Part shown: positions 20,803-34,107 of the stretch, in pieces
Layout: every line of letters starts with the position of its first letter
How positions within the stretch are numbered: the first letter of the stretch is position 1
Source: Alcanivoracaceae bacterium
Lineage (GTDB): Bacteria > Pseudomonadota > Gammaproteobacteria > Pseudomonadales > Alcanivoracaceae
Length of the DNA: 64,000 bases
Assembly: GCA_027324795.1 (NCBI GenBank)
Contig: DAHVSB010000004.1
Coordinates: 1-64,000 of the forward strand
Direction of reading: 5' to 3'
Position numbers and translations under genes: made by a program
Notes under the pieces: generated by a model
What the model saw: only the letters and a program-made list of their open reading frames with translations
Databases searched by the model: none
Told to the model about the DNA's origin: nothing

Positions 20803-21270
20803 TTAACGCAATTCAACAATTTGCTCTTCGGCAGCGTGCTTAACTTCAACAATTTCCACTTCAAAAGTTAGCTCTCGGCCCGCCAAGGGATGATTAAAGT
20901 CCACTGTTACCCACTCGTCGTCCACAGCTATTACCACACCGGGCAACTCCGACTTTGCTGCGTCGGTAAATTGGATAACTAAGCCTGGGGCCAGCTCATC
21001 CTGGTCTGGGAATTCCTCACGACGAAAATACTGAACATTATCAGGATTGGGCTCGCCAAAGGCTTCTTCTGGACTCAAAAAGACACTACGCTTGTCTCCT
21101 GCTTTTAGGCCTAGCAGCGAACGCTCAAATCTCTCTGGCAAAGATTCGTCGCCCCACACAAAGGTAGCAGGCTCTTTACCAAAAGTAGAGTCTAACTCTT
21201 CTCCACTCATGAGCCGCACTGCAAAATGAAGTGTAATTTCTCGCTGTGGGCCTACAGTTAGCGCTTCACT
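20803..21270 (-). CDS. fkpB: FKBP-type peptidyl-prolyl isomerase (SlpA/FkpB)
   Basis: [37 protein letters not shown]; overlaps the lspA stop. Confidence 0.94.
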   Translation of the reverse strand, partial: SEALTVGPQREITLHFAVRLMSGEELDSTFGKEPATFVWGDESLPERFERSLLGLKAGDKRSVFLSPEEAFGEPNPDNVQYFRREEFPDQDELAPGLVIQFTDAAKSELPGVVIAVDDEWVTVDFNHPLAGRELTFEVEIVEVKHAAEEQIVELR

Positions 21271-21763
21271 CATGGGGTGCCTCCTTGGTGAATAGCATAT
21301 CGACAATAAGGCAGGCCACCCCTAAAGTGATAGCGGTGTCTGCAATGTTAAAAGCAGGAAAGTGCCAACCTGCCCAATGAAAATCTAAAAAGTCCACCAC
21401 GTGGCCAAGGGTCAATCTATCCCATAAATTACCCAAAGCCCCCCCCAGAACCAACGTTAACCCTACTAGGACATAGCGATTCTCTTGTTTTCTTAACAAC
21501 CAACTCACAATGAATACGCTAGCAAACAAGGCGATGACGGCGAAAAACCAACGCTGCCAACCGCCTGCCTCAGCCAAAAAACTAAAAGCTGCTCCTGAGT
21601 TATAAGCCAAGGTGATATTAAAAAACGGCAGCACCTCTACGCGTTCGTATAGGTGCAAGGCTTGCTCCACCGCTACTTTGCTCCATTGGTCTGCTACCAC
21701 CACCACTAGCGATAACCATAGCCAAGCGAGCTGGCACCACTGCAAACGCCCTCGCTTAGGCAT
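21266..21763 (-). CDS. lspA: Lipoprotein signal peptidase
   Basis: [54 protein letters not shown]. Confidence 0.97.
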   Translation of the reverse strand: MPKRGRLQWCQLAWLWLSLVVVVADQWSKVAVEQALHLYERVEVLPFFNITLAYNSGAAFSFLAEAGGWQRWFFAVIALFASVFIVSWLLRKQENRYVLVGLTLVLGGALGNLWDRLTLGHVVDFLDFHWAGWHFPAFNIADTAITLGVACLIVDMLFTKEAPHE

Positions 21764-24584
21764 AGAGACGCTCCTCACCTTCACCGTCGATGTTTTCCAC
21801 ACAACGGCCACATAACTCAGGGTGCTCTGCGTGACTACCTACATCCTCGCGGTGATGCCAGCAACGGGTGCATTTTTCTGCCTCTGAGGCAATAATTTGG
21901 ACTTTTAAGCCCGCCACGGCAGAGTCAGCCACTTCAGCAGGCGCTTCGCCTAGTGGCGCAAGTTTTGCTGTTGAGGTAATGGTGACAAAACGCAGCTCAT
22001 CTGCAAATGCGGACAATAAAGCGTGTACTTTATCATCCACGTACAGCACCGCGTCGGCGGCCAAATTAGCGCGCACCACTTTGGCATTACGCGCATCTTC
22101 GATGGCTTTGTTAACCGCTTGTTTAACCGCTTGCACTTCAACCCAGAATTCACGGTTCATCGCCACATCGGCGGGCAAAGTGAACAAACCTTCATACCAC
22201 TCACTCAAAAAAACAGAAGCATCACGCTGACCAGGCATATGTTGCCAAATTTCCTCAGCGGTAAAGCTCAAAATAGGTGCCATCCAGCGCACTAGCGCTT
22301 CGGCAATATGATACAAGGCTGTTTGGCAGGAGCGGCGAGCACGAGAATCCGTCTGCGTGGTGTACTGCCTGTCTTTAATAATATCGAGATAGAAGCCACC
22401 CATATCAATAGAGCAGAAATGATGAATGCGCTGATACACCTGGTGAAATTGGAAGTTCTCGTACAGCTCTACAATTTCAGTCTGCAATTCAGCCGCTCTA
22501 TCCACTGCCCAACGGTCAAGCCACAGCATCTCTTCTTCTGTTAGCGCATCAGTAGCAGGGTCAAAACCGCTAAGGTTAGCCAGTAAGAAACGCGAGGTAT
22601 TACGAATACGACGATAAGCGTCTCCCATTTGCTTCAAAATGGCGTGGGACACCGACATTTCACCACGGTAATCTGTGGCCGACACCCACAAGCGCAAAAT
22701 ATCGGCGCCTAAGGTGGAAGTCACTTCCTGTGGGGCAATCACATTACCCAAGGATTTCGACATTTTGCGTCCATGTTCATCCACGGTAAAACCATGGGTC
22801 AATACGGTTTTATAAGGCGCGGCGCCACGCATGGCCACGCTGGTGAGTAACGAAGACTGGAACCAACCACGATGCTGGTCGGACCCTTCTAAATACAAAT
22901 CTGCTGGCACCTGTAGCTGTTCGCGGGCATCAAGCACAGCAGCATGAGTAACGCCTGAATCAAACCATACGTCTAAGGTGTCGATTACCTTTTGATAACG
23001 TTCGCTATCTTCGCCATAACCTTGCTCAGCTAAAAAGCTGGGGCCATCTAACTCAAACCAAGCATCGATGCCTTTTTCTTCCACCAGTGTAGCCACAGCT
23101 TCAATTAACTCAGGCGTCGCTGGGTGAGGCGTGCTTGTTTCCACATCCACAAACAAAGCGATGGGCACACCCCAAGTGCGCTGACGTGAAATACACCAAT
23201 CCGGGCGGTCAGTGAGCATGCCAGTAATGCGGGCTTTACCCCACTCGGGCAGCCACTCTACGGTGTCCACAGCCTGCTGCGCTTGTTTTAGCAAACCCGC
23301 TTGGTGCATATCCACAAACCACTGTGCTGTGGCACGAAAAATTAAGGGGGTCTTATGGCGCCAGCAATGAGGATAGCTGTGGTTTACCTTTTCATGGGCA
23401 AGTAAGCGCGATTTCTCGGCGAGCGCATCAATCACTGGTTGGTTGGCTCTGTTCACATGCAAACCGCCCACCACAGGCTCATCCTCAGCAAACACGCCGT
23501 TGTCACGTAAGGGACTGGTGTTAGGCAAGCCATATGCTGCGCCCACCTTAAAGTCATCGTCTCCATGGCCTGGCGCAGTGTGCACGGCACCCGTACCGGC
23601 ATCCGTAGTCACATGTTCACCCACAATCACAGGCACACGACGGTGACCAAAGGGGTGTTCTAACATAAGACCATCGAGAGCACTGCCTGCAAACGTTACA
23701 GAGCGGTTAACGTCAGTTAGCCCCCAACGTTCTGTTACAGCTTCGGCTAGCGCTTCCGCCACAATCAGTTGCACCGCATTGCCGTTTTGATTACCGCTAA
23801 GCACCACATAAGGTAGCTCAGGGTGAACGCTCACCGCATGGTTGGCAGGCAGAGTCCAAGGTGTAGTGGTCCAAATCACCACATCCAGTTGGTTGGCCTG
23901 CACTCCAGTGCGAGCGGTAAAATCGGCGGCGTCTAACACAGCAAACGCCACATCTATGGCGTCTGAGGTTTTGTCTTGATACTCCACTTCTGCTTCAGCC
24001 AAAGCAGAGGCACAGTCTAAGCACCAATGCACGGGCTTAAACCCTTTTTGCAGATGACCATTACTCACAATGGTACCTAGCGCGCGAATAATATCTGCCT
24101 CAAACTTATAATCCATGGTGAGATAAGGGTTATCCCAGTCACCAAATACACCTAAGCGAATAAAATCTTCTTTTTGGCCATCCACCTGCTTTGCAGCGTA
24201 GGCACGGCATTCGCTTCGAAACTCTTCCACAGAAACCTTATGGCCTGCTTTACCCACCTTTTGCTCCACGCGGTGCTCGATGGGTAAGCCGTGACAATCC
24301 CAACCCGGCACATAAGGCGCATCAAAGCCGCTGAGCGTACGTGATTTAATGATGATATCTTTCAGCACCTTATTCACGGCGTGGCCGATATGAATATCAC
24401 CGTTCGCATAAGGAGGGCCATCGTGCAGAATATATTTTGGTCGCCCAGCAAAGCGCGCTCTAATTTGCTCATACAACCCTTGTTGTTGCCATTGAGCAAG
24501 TTGTTCTGGCTCACGCTGAGCAAGACCTGCCCGCATAGGGAAATCAGTGTGCGGCAGGTTTAGGGTGGCTTTATAATCTGTCAT
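21756..24584 (-). CDS. ileS: Isoleucyl-tRNA synthetase
   Basis: [29 protein letters not shown]-terminal zinc binding [12 protein letters not shown]. Confidence 0.98.
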   Translation of the reverse strand: MTDYKATLNLPHTDFPMRAGLAQREPEQLAQWQQQGLYEQIRARFAGRPKYILHDGPPYANGDIHIGHAVNKVLKDIIIKSRTLSGFDAPYVPGWDCHGLPIEHRVEQKVGKAGHKVSVEEFRSECRAYAAKQVDGQKEDFIRLGVFGDWDNPYLTMDYKFEADIIRALGTIVSNGHLQKGFKPVHWCLDCASALAEAEVEYQDKTSDAIDVAFAVLDAADFTARTGVQANQLDVVIWTTTPWTLPANHAVSVHPELPYVVLSGNQNGNAVQLIVAEALAEAVTERWGLTDVNRSVTFAGSALDGLMLEHPFGHRRVPVIVGEHVTTDAGTGAVHTAPGHGDDDFKVGAAYGLPNTSPLRDNGVFAEDEPVVGGLHVNRANQPVIDALAEKSRLLAHEKVNHSYPHCWRHKTPLIFRATAQWFVDMHQAGLLKQAQQAVDTVEWLPEWGKARITGMLTDRPDWCISRQRTWGVPIALFVDVETSTPHPATPELIEAVATLVEEKGIDAWFELDGPSFLAEQGYGEDSERYQKVIDTLDVWFDSGVTHAAVLDAREQLQVPADLYLEGSDQHRGWFQSSLLTSVAMRGAAPYKTVLTHGFTVDEHGRKMSKSLGNVIAPQEVTSTLGADILRLWVSATDYRGEMSVSHAILKQMGDAYRRIRNTSRFLLANLSGFDPATDALTEEEMLWLDRWAVDRAAELQTEIVELYENFQFHQVYQRIHHFCSIDMGGFYLDIIKDRQYTTQTDSRARRSCQTALYHIAEALVRWMAPILSFTAEEIWQHMPGQRDASVFLSEWYEGLFTLPADVAMNREFWVEVQAVKQAVNKAIEDARNAKVVRANLAADAVLYVDDKVHALLSAFADELRFVTITSTAKLAPLGEAPAEVADSAVAGLKVQIIASEAEKCTRCWHHREDVGSHAEHPELCGRCVENIDGEGEERLYA

Positions 24585-25525
24585 CACAATAGGCCTTTTG
24601 CTGAAAACCACTGAGTGGCTTGTTGAATATCTTGATGGATGGCTTGCTGCAAAGCATCAAGCCCATCAAATTTAAGTTCAGGGCGTAAAAAATGTTTCAT
24701 GGTAACAGTGAGGTGCTGCCCGTATAAATCACCCTCAAAGTTAAGCAAGTGCACTTCTAAGCGTAGCTCTTTACCATCCACCGTGGGACGCGTGCCCACA
24801 CTCGCCACCGCTGCATGTTCTTTTAATCCTGCGCCAGTTACGGTAACAGCGTATACGCCACTAATGGGCACTTTGGCATGACGCAATACTAAATTAGCCG
24901 TGGGGGCATTCAATGTGCGACCAATTTTATCACCGTGGTGCACTCGACCACTGATAAAATAAGGGTGCCCAAGCAAGGCCTCTGCCGTCTCTAAATCGCC
25001 TTGTGCTAATGCACTACGGATACGAGTGCTCGAAACACGTTCGCCCTTATGGAGATACGTGGGCGTATCTTCCACAGTAAAGCCATACGCAGCGCCTGCT
25101 TGCTGCAAGTAAGCAAAATCACCTTCGCGGCCACTGCCAAAGCGAAAGTCATCTCCCACCACCAAGTGGCGCACGTTAAGCCCCTCCACCAACACGCGTC
25201 GGACAAAATCCCCAGCACTTAGGCTTTGGAAGCTTTTATTGAAACGCGCACAAAAAACACGCTCAATATTATGCTGTCGTAGCACGGTGAGTTTGTCGCG
25301 CAAGGACATAATCCGAGCCGGCGCCTGCTCTGGTTTAAACCACTCCATAGGTTGTGGTTCAAACAACATAACTGAGCTTGCCCATTGTTGTTCACGCGCT
25401 TTTTCTTTTACCCGCGCCAATATGCGTTGATGGCCCAAATGCACGCCATCAAAATTGCCAATGGTCAAGACACAAGGGCTTGTCCCTTGACCTTGAAAAT
25501 TATGTATTCCGCGAATCAGCTGCAT
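24584..25525 (-). CDS. ribF: Bifunctional riboflavin kinase/FAD synthetase
   Basis: 313 aa; [17 protein letters not shown]. Confidence 0.97.
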   Translation of the reverse strand: MQLIRGIHNFQGQGTSPCVLTIGNFDGVHLGHQRILARVKEKAREQQWASSVMLFEPQPMEWFKPEQAPARIMSLRDKLTVLRQHNIERVFCARFNKSFQSLSAGDFVRRVLVEGLNVRHLVVGDDFRFGSGREGDFAYLQQAGAAYGFTVEDTPTYLHKGERVSSTRIRSALAQGDLETAEALLGHPYFISGRVHHGDKIGRTLNAPTANLVLRHAKVPISGVYAVTVTGAGLKEHAAVASVGTRPTVDGKELRLEVHLLNFEGDLYGQHLTVTMKHFLRPELKFDGLDALQQAIHQDIQQATQWFSAKGLL

Positions 25526-25607
25526 AGCATTCCTAGCGCTTAATAAAGCTTGGGATTATAGGGACTATGAGGTTGATTTTCATCCATCGGCGCAGCAGGG
25601 TCTTTCG

Positions 25608-27182
25608 CTAGCGCCGCAAATGCTGCAAACGCACGCCGCTTGCCAACAAAACACCTAGATATGTCGCTCCCCCCACCAGCACAAGCAACATCAACATTAA
25701 ACCACGCTGATAGGCAAGCCCCTCAAACCATACCTGGGTTTGTTGCGACAACCAATAAATCACAAAGGCCATAAGCGCTACCGCTAACAACAAACGAGGC
25801 AACAAGAACCGCCATAAGGCACTAGGCTGATATACCCCTTCGCGGCGCAAGCCACGCCACAGCATGCCAGCATTTAGCCACGCCGATGCCGCCGTAGCCA
25901 AAGCCAAGCCCACATGGCGGTAATGCCACACCAACATAAGGTTGAGCACCATATTAGCGACCATGGCAATAATACCAATGCGCACAGGTGTACGAGTATC
26001 TTGGCGTGCGAAAAAACCCGGAGCTAAAACTTTAATCAACATAAAAGCAAGCAGCCCCAAAGAGTAAGCTTGCAACGCTTTTGCTGATTGCTCCACATCT
26101 ATTAAACCGAACTCACCGTAAAAGAACAGAGACGCAAGCAAAATTTTGGCCAATACCAACAAAGCCACGGCGGCGGGCACCGCCAATAGTACTACCAACC
26201 GCACCCCCCAATCCATGGTGCGCGAGAACTCTTCCTGGGTTTGTGCCGCGTGGTTTTTAGATAGGCTGGGCAAAATAACAGTGCCAATAGCAATGGCAAA
26301 CAAACCTAAAGGTAGCTCCATCAACCGGTCTGAATAATAAAGCCAAGTCACACTGCCCGTTTCTAATAATGAGGCCAACACCGTATCTAATAACAAATTA
26401 ATTTGACTCACAGACACACCAAACAAGGCGGGCGCCATTAGCGCCATAATTTTCTTAACGCCAGAGTCTCGAAACGCTACCCGGGGCCTAGGCATTAAGC
26501 CCAAGCGCGCCAAGAAAGGCAGCTGCAGCATAAGTTGCGCCATACCTGCCACCAACACGCCCCACGCCAATGCTACAGCCATGCGCTCATCAGGAAATAG
26601 AGGCGCCAACACTAAGGCTGCACCTATTAGGCAAATATTAAGCAGCACAGGGGTAAACGCAGGCACCGCAAATCGGCCCCACGTATTCAAGATGCTCCCT
26701 GCGAATGCAGTGAGCGCAATAAAGAACAAATAAGGAAACGTAATACGCAACATCTCAGTGGCTAGCAGCTGCTTAAAGGGATCGCTGCCAAAGCCTGGCG
26801 CAAACACTATGATTAACCAAGGCGCTCCCACCACCCCGAGCACGGTAACCGTGAGCAAAGAAAACCCTAAAGTACCAGCAACTCTATCTATCAATTCTTT
26901 AGCTGCTGCTTTAGTCCCGTTGTTTTTATACTCACTTAATACGGGAACAAAAGCTTGGTTAAACGCACCTTCTGCAAATAAGCGACGTAAAAAGTTAGGT
27001 ATGCGGAAAGCTACAAAAAAAGCATCCGTTCCTGCGGACACCCCCAAAAAACGAGCGAGCACCACATCCCGCACCAACCCCATCACACGCGACAGCAAGG
27101 TCATGGCACTCACCACCATAGCCGAGGCGAGCAAACCACCCTTGGACTGTTGTGTTTCTTGAGAGTTTGTCGTTTCCATCAA
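25608..27182 (-). CDS. murJ: Lipid II flippase MurJ
   Basis: 524 aa; multi-TM MviN family (SAMTLLSRVMGLVRDVVLARFLG). Confidence 0.97.
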   Translation of the reverse strand: MMETTNSQETQQSKGGLLASAMVVSAMTLLSRVMGLVRDVVLARFLGVSAGTDAFFVAFRIPNFLRRLFAEGAFNQAFVPVLSEYKNNGTKAAAKELIDRVAGTLGFSLLTVTVLGVVGAPWLIIVFAPGFGSDPFKQLLATEMLRITFPYLFFIALTAFAGSILNTWGRFAVPAFTPVLLNICLIGAALVLAPLFPDERMAVALAWGVLVAGMAQLMLQLPFLARLGLMPRPRVAFRDSGVKKIMALMAPALFGVSVSQINLLLDTVLASLLETGSVTWLYYSDRLMELPLGLFAIAIGTVILPSLSKNHAAQTQEEFSRTMDWGVRLVVLLAVPAAVALLVLAKILLASLFFYGEFGLIDVEQSAKALQAYSLGLLAFMLIKVLAPGFFARQDTRTPVRIGIIAMVANMVLNLMLVWHYRHVGLALATAASAWLNAGMLWRGLRREGVYQPSALWRFLLPRLLLAVALMAFVIYWLSQQTQVWFEGLAYQRGLMLMLLVLVGGATYLGVLLASGVRLQHLRR

Positions 27183-27243
27183 TAAGCCCTATTCAAAACT
27201 CGCCAAAGCGTACCCAATGTTGGGCCAAACGGCTAGTAAGACG

Positions 27244-27272
27244 TTGACAATCGCCGTAGAGATTGGCATAGT
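27244..27272 (+). promoter_or_regulatory. rpsT sigma70 promoter
   Basis: TTGACA-N17-CATAGT upstream of rpsT. Confidence 0.7.
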
Positions 27273-27376
27273 TGCGCGTCTTAATAAGGGTCGAACAAGT
27301 CGTCCCTTGGAGAGGCTTCTCTCCGCACACTTTAACAATCACTATTTTCGAACAAGATTCGGACAGGAGCAGGACC

Positions 27377-27649
27377 TTGGCTAACTCACCGCAAGCACGT
27401 AAGCGCGCACGTCAAGCAGAGAAGCGTCGTCAGCACAATGCTGCCATGCGTTCCATGGTGCGTACTTATCTGAAAAAGGTAAACGCTGCCATTGCGTCCG
27501 GTGATCAGCAGGCTGCACAAGAAAGCTATGTGAAGGCTGTTTCGGTCCTGGACAAGGCAACCCGTAAGGGCAAATACCACCCTAACAAAGCCGCTCGCCA
27601 CAAGAGCCGCTTGAATAGCAAAATCAAAGCTATGGGTACAGCTGCTTAG
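27377..27649 (+). CDS. rpsT: 30S ribosomal protein S20, TTG start
   Basis: [34 protein letters not shown] preceded by in-frame TTG with upstream AGGAGC; no better ATG. Confidence 0.95.
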   Translation: MANSPQARKRARQAEKRRQHNAAMRSMVRTYLKKVNAAIASGDQQAAQESYVKAVSVLDKATRKGKYHPNKAARHKSRLNSKIKAMGTAA

Positions 27650-27664
27650 TTTAACCCTGAGCAA

Positions 27665-27702
27665 CCAATAAAAAACCGGCCTTAGTGCCGGTTTTTTATT
27701 GG
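27665..27702. terminator. Bidirectional terminator between convergent rpsT and proB
   Basis: ccaataaaaaaccggc-cttagt-gccggttttttattgg, a 16-bp perfect stem with A/T tracts on both strands. Confidence 0.95.
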
Positions 27703-27712
27703 TAAAACTACA

Positions 27713-28828
27713 TCACAACAGCACTAAGTTATCACGGTGGATCAATTCTTCTTCATTACTATAACCAAGCACCTCCGCAATTTCTGTGCTTTTCTTTCCT
27801 GCAATGCGCTCTGTTTCCTGGGCGCTGTAGTTACTCAGCCCGCAAGCCACTCTTTCGCCCTTTTCACTAATACATGCCACCATTTCACCGCGATGAAAAT
27901 CACCATCCACGGCCAGCACGCCCACCGGCAGCAAACTAGAACCCGCTTCGCGTAACCGCTTGACTGCCCCTTGATCCAATGTAACTGTGCCCCTCATTTG
28001 CAGATGGCTCGCCAACCATTGCTTGCGCGCGTTATAAGGATTTGTATCTGGCAGCAAAGTAGTGCCCGGTGCCTCACCTGCCGCCAGGGCAGCCAACACT
28101 TCAGGGCTGCGGCCACTTGCAATCGTGGTGATTGCCCCACTACGTGCAGCTAGCACAGCGGCCCTTACCTTAGTACTCATGCCGCCACTCCCTAGCGCAC
28201 CACCCGTCTCGCCGGCCACCGCCTTAATTGCTGGGTCCGTAGCATAGGCCTCACGGATTAACTTAGCGCCAGGGTTATGGCGCGGATCCGCATCGTAAAT
28301 GCCTTGCTGATCCGTCAAAATCACCAGCCGCTCGGCCACCACCAAGTTGGCCACTAAGGCTGCCAAGGTATCGTTATCACCAAAACGTATTTCGTCGGTG
28401 ACCACTGTGTCGTTCTCATTAATTACAGGCACCACACCATAACGCAATAGTGTTAGCAAGGTAGAACGCGCGTTGAGATAGCGGGTTCGATGTGAAAGAT
28501 CATCATGCGTTAGTAAAATCTGAGCAGTAGCCACGTTATGCTGTTGAAAACGCGATTCCCACGCCTGGGCCAACCCCATCTGTCCCACTGCTGCTGCTGC
28601 CTGCAACTCATGCAATGAACTTGGTCGCGACTGCCACCCTAAGCGCCCCATACCTTCCGCCACAGCACCCGACGACACCACAATCACCTCAATACCCTGC
28701 TGCCGTAGCGCCATCATCTGGTCTACCCAACGCTGCATCAGCTGAACATCGAGCCCTTGCCCATCGTTGGTAAGCAAGGAGCTACCTATTTTAATAATCC
28801 AACGCCCTGACTCTATTTCCACGGCCAT
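27713..28828 (-). CDS. proB: Glutamate 5-kinase (with C-terminal PUA domain)
   Basis: 371 aa; [21 protein letters not shown] domain [26 protein letters not shown]. Confidence 0.97.
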   Translation of the reverse strand: MAVEIESGRWIIKIGSSLLTNDGQGLDVQLMQRWVDQMMALRQQGIEVIVVSSGAVAEGMGRLGWQSRPSSLHELQAAAAVGQMGLAQAWESRFQQHNVATAQILLTHDDLSHRTRYLNARSTLLTLLRYGVVPVINENDTVVTDEIRFGDNDTLAALVANLVVAERLVILTDQQGIYDADPRHNPGAKLIREAYATDPAIKAVAGETGGALGSGGMSTKVRAAVLAARSGAITTIASGRSPEVLAALAAGEAPGTTLLPDTNPYNARKQWLASHLQMRGTVTLDQGAVKRLREAGSSLLPVGVLAVDGDFHRGEMVACISEKGERVACGLSNYSAQETERIAGKKSTEIAEVLGYSNEEELIHRDNLVLL

Positions 28829-28847
28829 GCTTTTCCTTTCAAGCTAT

Positions 28848-30077
<1,230 letters not shown>

Positions 30078-30100
30078 TCAACGCTCATCATAAAACAAAA

Positions 30101-30132
30101 AAGCCCCGTCCGGATAACTCCGGCGGGGCTTT
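30101..30132 (-). terminator. Terminator between rpmA and obg
   Basis: Minus strand AAGCCCCGCCGGAGTTATCCGGACGGGGCTTTTTTG. Confidence 0.9.
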
Positions 30133-30148
30133 TCACACTGAGCCGTTA

Positions 30149-30409
30149 TTAAGCTACGGGTTCAATCGTTACATACTTACGATTGTGTGGGCCCTTCACT
30201 TCAAACTTCACTCGGCCTTCTGCCGTAGCAAAAATAGTGTGGTCGCGGCCTAAACCTGTATTGGCGCCGGAGTGGAATTGTGTGCCACGCTGACGAACAA
30301 TGATTTCACCCGCTTTAACTAGCTGGCCGCCGAAACGTTTAACGCCTAAGCGTTTACTTTCCGAATCGCGACCATTTCGAGTACTACCACCCGCTTTTTT
30401 CGTTGCCAT
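30149..30409 (-). CDS. rpmA: 50S ribosomal protein L27
   Basis: 86 aa; [28 protein letters not shown]. Confidence 0.98.
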   Translation of the reverse strand: MATKKAGGSTRNGRDSESKRLGVKRFGGQLVKAGEIIVRQRGTQFHSGANTGLGRDHTIFATAEGRVKFEVKGPHNRKYVTIEPVA

Positions 30410-30436
30410 CTTTAATATCCTCGCTGCTTGCGTTTA

Positions 30437-30748
30437 TTAGCCGGCGATTCCGGTAATTTTGACTTCAGTGAACCACTGGCGGTGGCCCTGCTGCTTACGG
30501 GAATGCTTACGGCGACGTAGCTTAACGATGCGAATCTTTTTATGACGCCCTTGAGCCACCACTTCGGCCGTTACTTTAGCACCCTCAACAAGGGGCTGAC
30601 CAATATTGATGTTTTCACCGTTGGCTACGAGCAATACCTCATCAAACTCAAGTGTTTCACCAACACCTACTTCGAGTTTTTCAATGCGTAACACATCGCC
30701 TTCTTCTACGCGATACTGCTTGCCACCGGTTTTGATGACTGCGTACAT
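30437..30748 (-). CDS. rplU: 50S ribosomal protein L21
   Basis: 103 aa; [26 protein letters not shown]. Confidence 0.98.
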   Translation of the reverse strand: MYAVIKTGGKQYRVEEGDVLRIEKLEVGVGETLEFDEVLLVANGENINIGQPLVEGAKVTAEVVAQGRHKKIRIVKLRRRKHSRKQQGHRQWFTEVKITGIAG

Positions 30749-31022
30749 ACTAATCTCTCTTTGATTAACGTCGTGGTGGCGGTTTCAATAAACGCTTGTA
30801 AGCCACTTTGACACTATGGAAATGGGCTAACCCAATGAGGTGCGAAAGTATACGACATAGAACGCTTGACAACAACACTAGAAAGTTTTTTTACCCTTGA
30901 AGTTTGGCGTCCATGGCGTAATCCACTACACTCAAGCCCTACAACTCTAGGGTTATGTCATCTAACACGATAAATCCTTTTCTTCGCAAATTGCTTTAGC
31001 TACTTTTCAGGATCCTTATCCT

Positions 31023-32003
31023 ATGAACTTCAAAGACATAACGGCTGTGGTGGCCGATGACTTCAACGCAGTAGATGCCTATATCACCCACCATCTCAAT
31101 ACCAATGTCCCCCTTATTCGCGAAATTGGCGAGCACATTATTAGCGGTGGCGGAAAACGTTTGCGCCCATTAGTAGGACTGCTCTGTGCCCGTGCTTACG
31201 GCTACCAAGGTTCGCAGCATATTGATATCGCCGCCATTATTGAGTTTTTACACACCGCAACCTTACTGCATGACGATGTGGTAGATGAGTCAGATATGCG
31301 CCGAGGCCGTCCTACTGCCAACGCTGTTTGGGGCAATGCTGCTAGCGTGCTCGTGGGCGACTTTTTAATTTCTCGCGCTTTTGAACTATTGGTAAAAATC
31401 CGCAACTTCCATGTGCTTGATATTTTATCGGCTAGCACCAACGTCATTTCAGAGGGCGAAGTTCTGCAAATGCTTAACAGCCGCAACCCTAGCACCACCG
31501 AAGAGCAATACATGCGGGTAATCCACCACAAAACAGCAAAAATGTTTGAATCCGCTGCTGAGACGGGTGCTGTATTAATGGCACAAAACGATCAAGAGGT
31601 AGCCCATATTCGTGGCACTTTAGGCGCTTATGGCCGCCATCTCGGCATCGCTTTTCAACTGGTAGATGATGTGCTCGACTACACCGGTGACGCTGAGTTG
31701 CTAGGTAAAAACGTGGGCGACGATCTAGCTGAAGGCAAACCTACACTGCCATTAATATACGCCATGCGTGAGGGCACCCCCCAGCAAGCCGAATTAATCC
31801 GCCAAGCAATTCTAAATAGCGATGTGGACAAGCTAGACGAGGTCGTGACTATTGTGCAAAAGGTTGGCGGTCTCGACTATACGCAAAAAGCTGCTGAGCA
31901 CCAAACACAACTCGCTATCGATGCCATTAGCCAGCTTAGCCACTCCTCCTATAAAGAGGCTTTAATCCATCTTGCCCACCAAGCGAGTCAAAGGAAGCAC
32001 TGA
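31023..32003 (+). CDS. ispB: Octaprenyl/polyprenyl diphosphate synthase
   Basis: 326 aa; DDVVDESDMRRG and DDVLDYTGD motifs; divergent from rplU. Confidence 0.96.
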   Translation: MNFKDITAVVADDFNAVDAYITHHLNTNVPLIREIGEHIISGGGKRLRPLVGLLCARAYGYQGSQHIDIAAIIEFLHTATLLHDDVVDESDMRRGRPTANAVWGNAASVLVGDFLISRAFELLVKIRNFHVLDILSASTNVISEGEVLQMLNSRNPSTTEEQYMRVIHHKTAKMFESAAETGAVLMAQNDQEVAHIRGTLGAYGRHLGIAFQLVDDVLDYTGDAELLGKNVGDDLAEGKPTLPLIYAMREGTPQQAELIRQAILNSDVDKLDEVVTIVQKVGGLDYTQKAAEHQTQLAIDAISQLSHSSYKEALIHLAHQASQRKH

Positions 32004-32005
32004 CA

Positions 32006-32599
32006 ATGCGTTTAATAATGAACATGCGTGTGATCGCGATAAGTGTTGTGATGGTGTTATTACACGGCTGCGGATTAAGTCCGCAACGAGTGGACATCAC
32101 ACCCTCACCACAAGTGGAATATAGTGCTTACGGCGCCAACACGCCTGTGAGCGTTATTGTTAGGGACGAGCGCCCTAACGATGAACTAGGCAGCCGCGGC
32201 GGCACCTATCCTGACACTAGTTTGTTATTAATTAATAACGATCTACCCAAAGCAGTATACGAAGCCACCACTAAAGGCCTACACCAACAAGGGTTTAATG
32301 TTCTTAATCCCGATGGCCACCAACGTCAACTCACTGTATTTATTGATGAGCTTCTTTATACGCCCGCCGAAGGTACTGTGGTAAACGGCGTTACCATGCA
32401 AGCTTTTCTCAGAGCTGAGATACGCCAGCAGGGGGACTTAATTTATAGCAATCGCTATCGCAGCAAAACCGAGCACAGCATGCCCATCACCCCCTCTACG
32501 AGCAAAAACGCTGACTTCATCAACAATGAGCTTACCCGCACATTAGAACGCCTACTTAAAGACCAACAGCTGTTAGAAGCACTCAAAGAAGGGCGTTAG
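32006..32599 (+). CDS. YajG-like lipoprotein
   Basis: 197 aa; lipobox MVLLHGCGLSPQ; VRDERPNDELGSRGG pattern. Confidence 0.7.
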   Translation: MRLIMNMRVIAISVVMVLLHGCGLSPQRVDITPSPQVEYSAYGANTPVSVIVRDERPNDELGSRGGTYPDTSLLLINNDLPKAVYEATTKGLHQQGFNVLNPDGHQRQLTVFIDELLYTPAEGTVVNGVTMQAFLRAEIRQQGDLIYSNRYRSKTEHSMPITPSTSKNADFINNELTRTLERLLKDQQLLEALKEGR

Positions 32600-33021
32600 T
32601 CAGCCTCTTTATCATAATGGCTTAGCCGCTCTCGCAGCGGTCCAAGCCAGCTAGGCTGCTCCCCCTCCCCCCAAGGTCGAGGCTGCCCGCTGCCCCACAC
32701 AGGGCCGGGCCAGGCTTCATCATCAGTGAACCGCGCCACAACGTGCACATGCAATTGAGGCACCATATTCCCTAAAGTGCCAATATTTATTTTGGCTGCT
32801 CCCGTGAGCTTATGTAAATGCTTCGCACAACGGTTTACCACCTTCAGCAGATATTGCTGCTGCTCTTCTGAGAGTTGGTACCACTCGGTAACTTCCTCCA
32901 ATTTGGGAACCACCACCACCCAAGGGTATCGCTGATCATCCATCCATCGTAGCCACACATGGGCCGTTTCACCGATGGCTCGAGTATCCTTAGCCAAGCG
33001 TTCATGCAAATCTGCCATCAA
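32596..33021 (-). CDS. HIT-domain protein
   Basis: 141 aa; HIT-like ending VPQLHVHVVARFTDD. Confidence 0.88.
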   Translation of the reverse strand: MMADLHERLAKDTRAIGETAHVWLRWMDDQRYPWVVVVPKLEEVTEWYQLSEEQQQYLLKVVNRCAKHLHKLTGAAKINIGTLGNMVPQLHVHVVARFTDDEAWPGPVWGSGQPRPWGEGEQPSWLGPLRERLSHYDKEAD

Positions 33022-33311
33022 CTCCTCCTAATGTTACTCCCAGATTCGGAAGCTAAGTAAAGCATAAACCACAACTAAAGCTAAGAACTTACTTAAAATA
33101 GTTTGTCTACTTTGCTCACTCCCTAATTCGGTGACAAATATCCGAACCAATAAATGTCACCTTGCGTCACTTCCTTGCACGCAACACTATTTTTCACCCC
33201 ACCCCACCGAGATATTTCTAAAACACTGCTGATTTTATCGCCCCAGGGATTGAACTGGTTAACATTTTTGCTGATAGTTCGCTAAAGGGTATAAAGAACA
33301 GGGGAAGGGAA

Positions 33312-33512
33312 ATGACGCAGAAGGTAATCGCCATCAACAAAAAAAGGCCCGAGCAGGCGCTCGAGCACTTATGCCGCCTAACCGGCTTAGAGTTTCATAC
33401 TATGCCGGAATCGTTGGTCAACCCAACACTCCAAGCTTCACAGCCACATACAGCCCCACAAGACAGCGCTCAAGCAACTCTTGAGAGCGCGCCGCAGCAG
33501 CAAGTGGGCTAA
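33312..33512 (+). CDS. Hypothetical small protein
   Basis: 66 aa ORF with SD-like GGGAAGGGAA immediately upstream; no family recognised. Confidence 0.5.
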   Translation: MTQKVIAINKKRPEQALEHLCRLTGLEFHTMPESLVNPTLQASQPHTAPQDSAQATLESAPQQQVG

Positions 33513-33513
33513 A

Positions 33514-33891
33514 TCAGTAAGCAGCCACCAGCTTGCTTTGAGTGCTCTGGGGGGCCTGCGCGTCTTGCATGTACAACTCATCCACAGAGAAACGTGCCGC
33601 AGCATCAGAGGTAATCAACAATAAAACCATATTTTTTGCCTTCCCAGAAAACTGAAAGGTTGCCTTATTAGAGAGCAACAAGGCGCCGGCACTAGACGCT
33701 GTTGCGCTGTCGATCACCACTTCTTTTACGCCCTCTGTATCTTGATAACGAGCAACTAAAGAAAAGCTACCTTGCCCACTGATTACATTAATCCATCCAG
33801 CCACGTTATATTGAGCACTCCAAGTTTTAGCTACTTTTTTTCCTGCTAACCAAATGCGCTCAGGCACTTCGGCGATCTGATGTTCTGCCAT
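33514..33891 (-). CDS. Hypothetical protein
   Basis: 125 aa ORF in a gap of suitable size; no family recognised. Confidence 0.6.
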   Translation of the reverse strand: MAEHQIAEVPERIWLAGKKVAKTWSAQYNVAGWINVISGQGSFSLVARYQDTEGVKEVVIDSATASSAGALLLSNKATFQFSGKAKNMVLLLITSDAAARFSVDELYMQDAQAPQSTQSKLVAAY

Positions 33892-34107
33892 CTGCTTTTC
33901 CTACAAAGTGAACTCAAAACCCATTATAGGGCTCAACCTTACATCCAACCGTGCTAGAGGTCTCGAAGTTCATATCTTCTTGCTTTCTCTAGCACTACGC
34001 ATGTTTTATTGTCTAACAGCAACAACGCTTATTCTTAGCCTCGTCCACTATTCTACACCCCACAGCGCACAGCTGCTGTCAACCTCAACACACAAAGGAC
34101 TAGGTTA

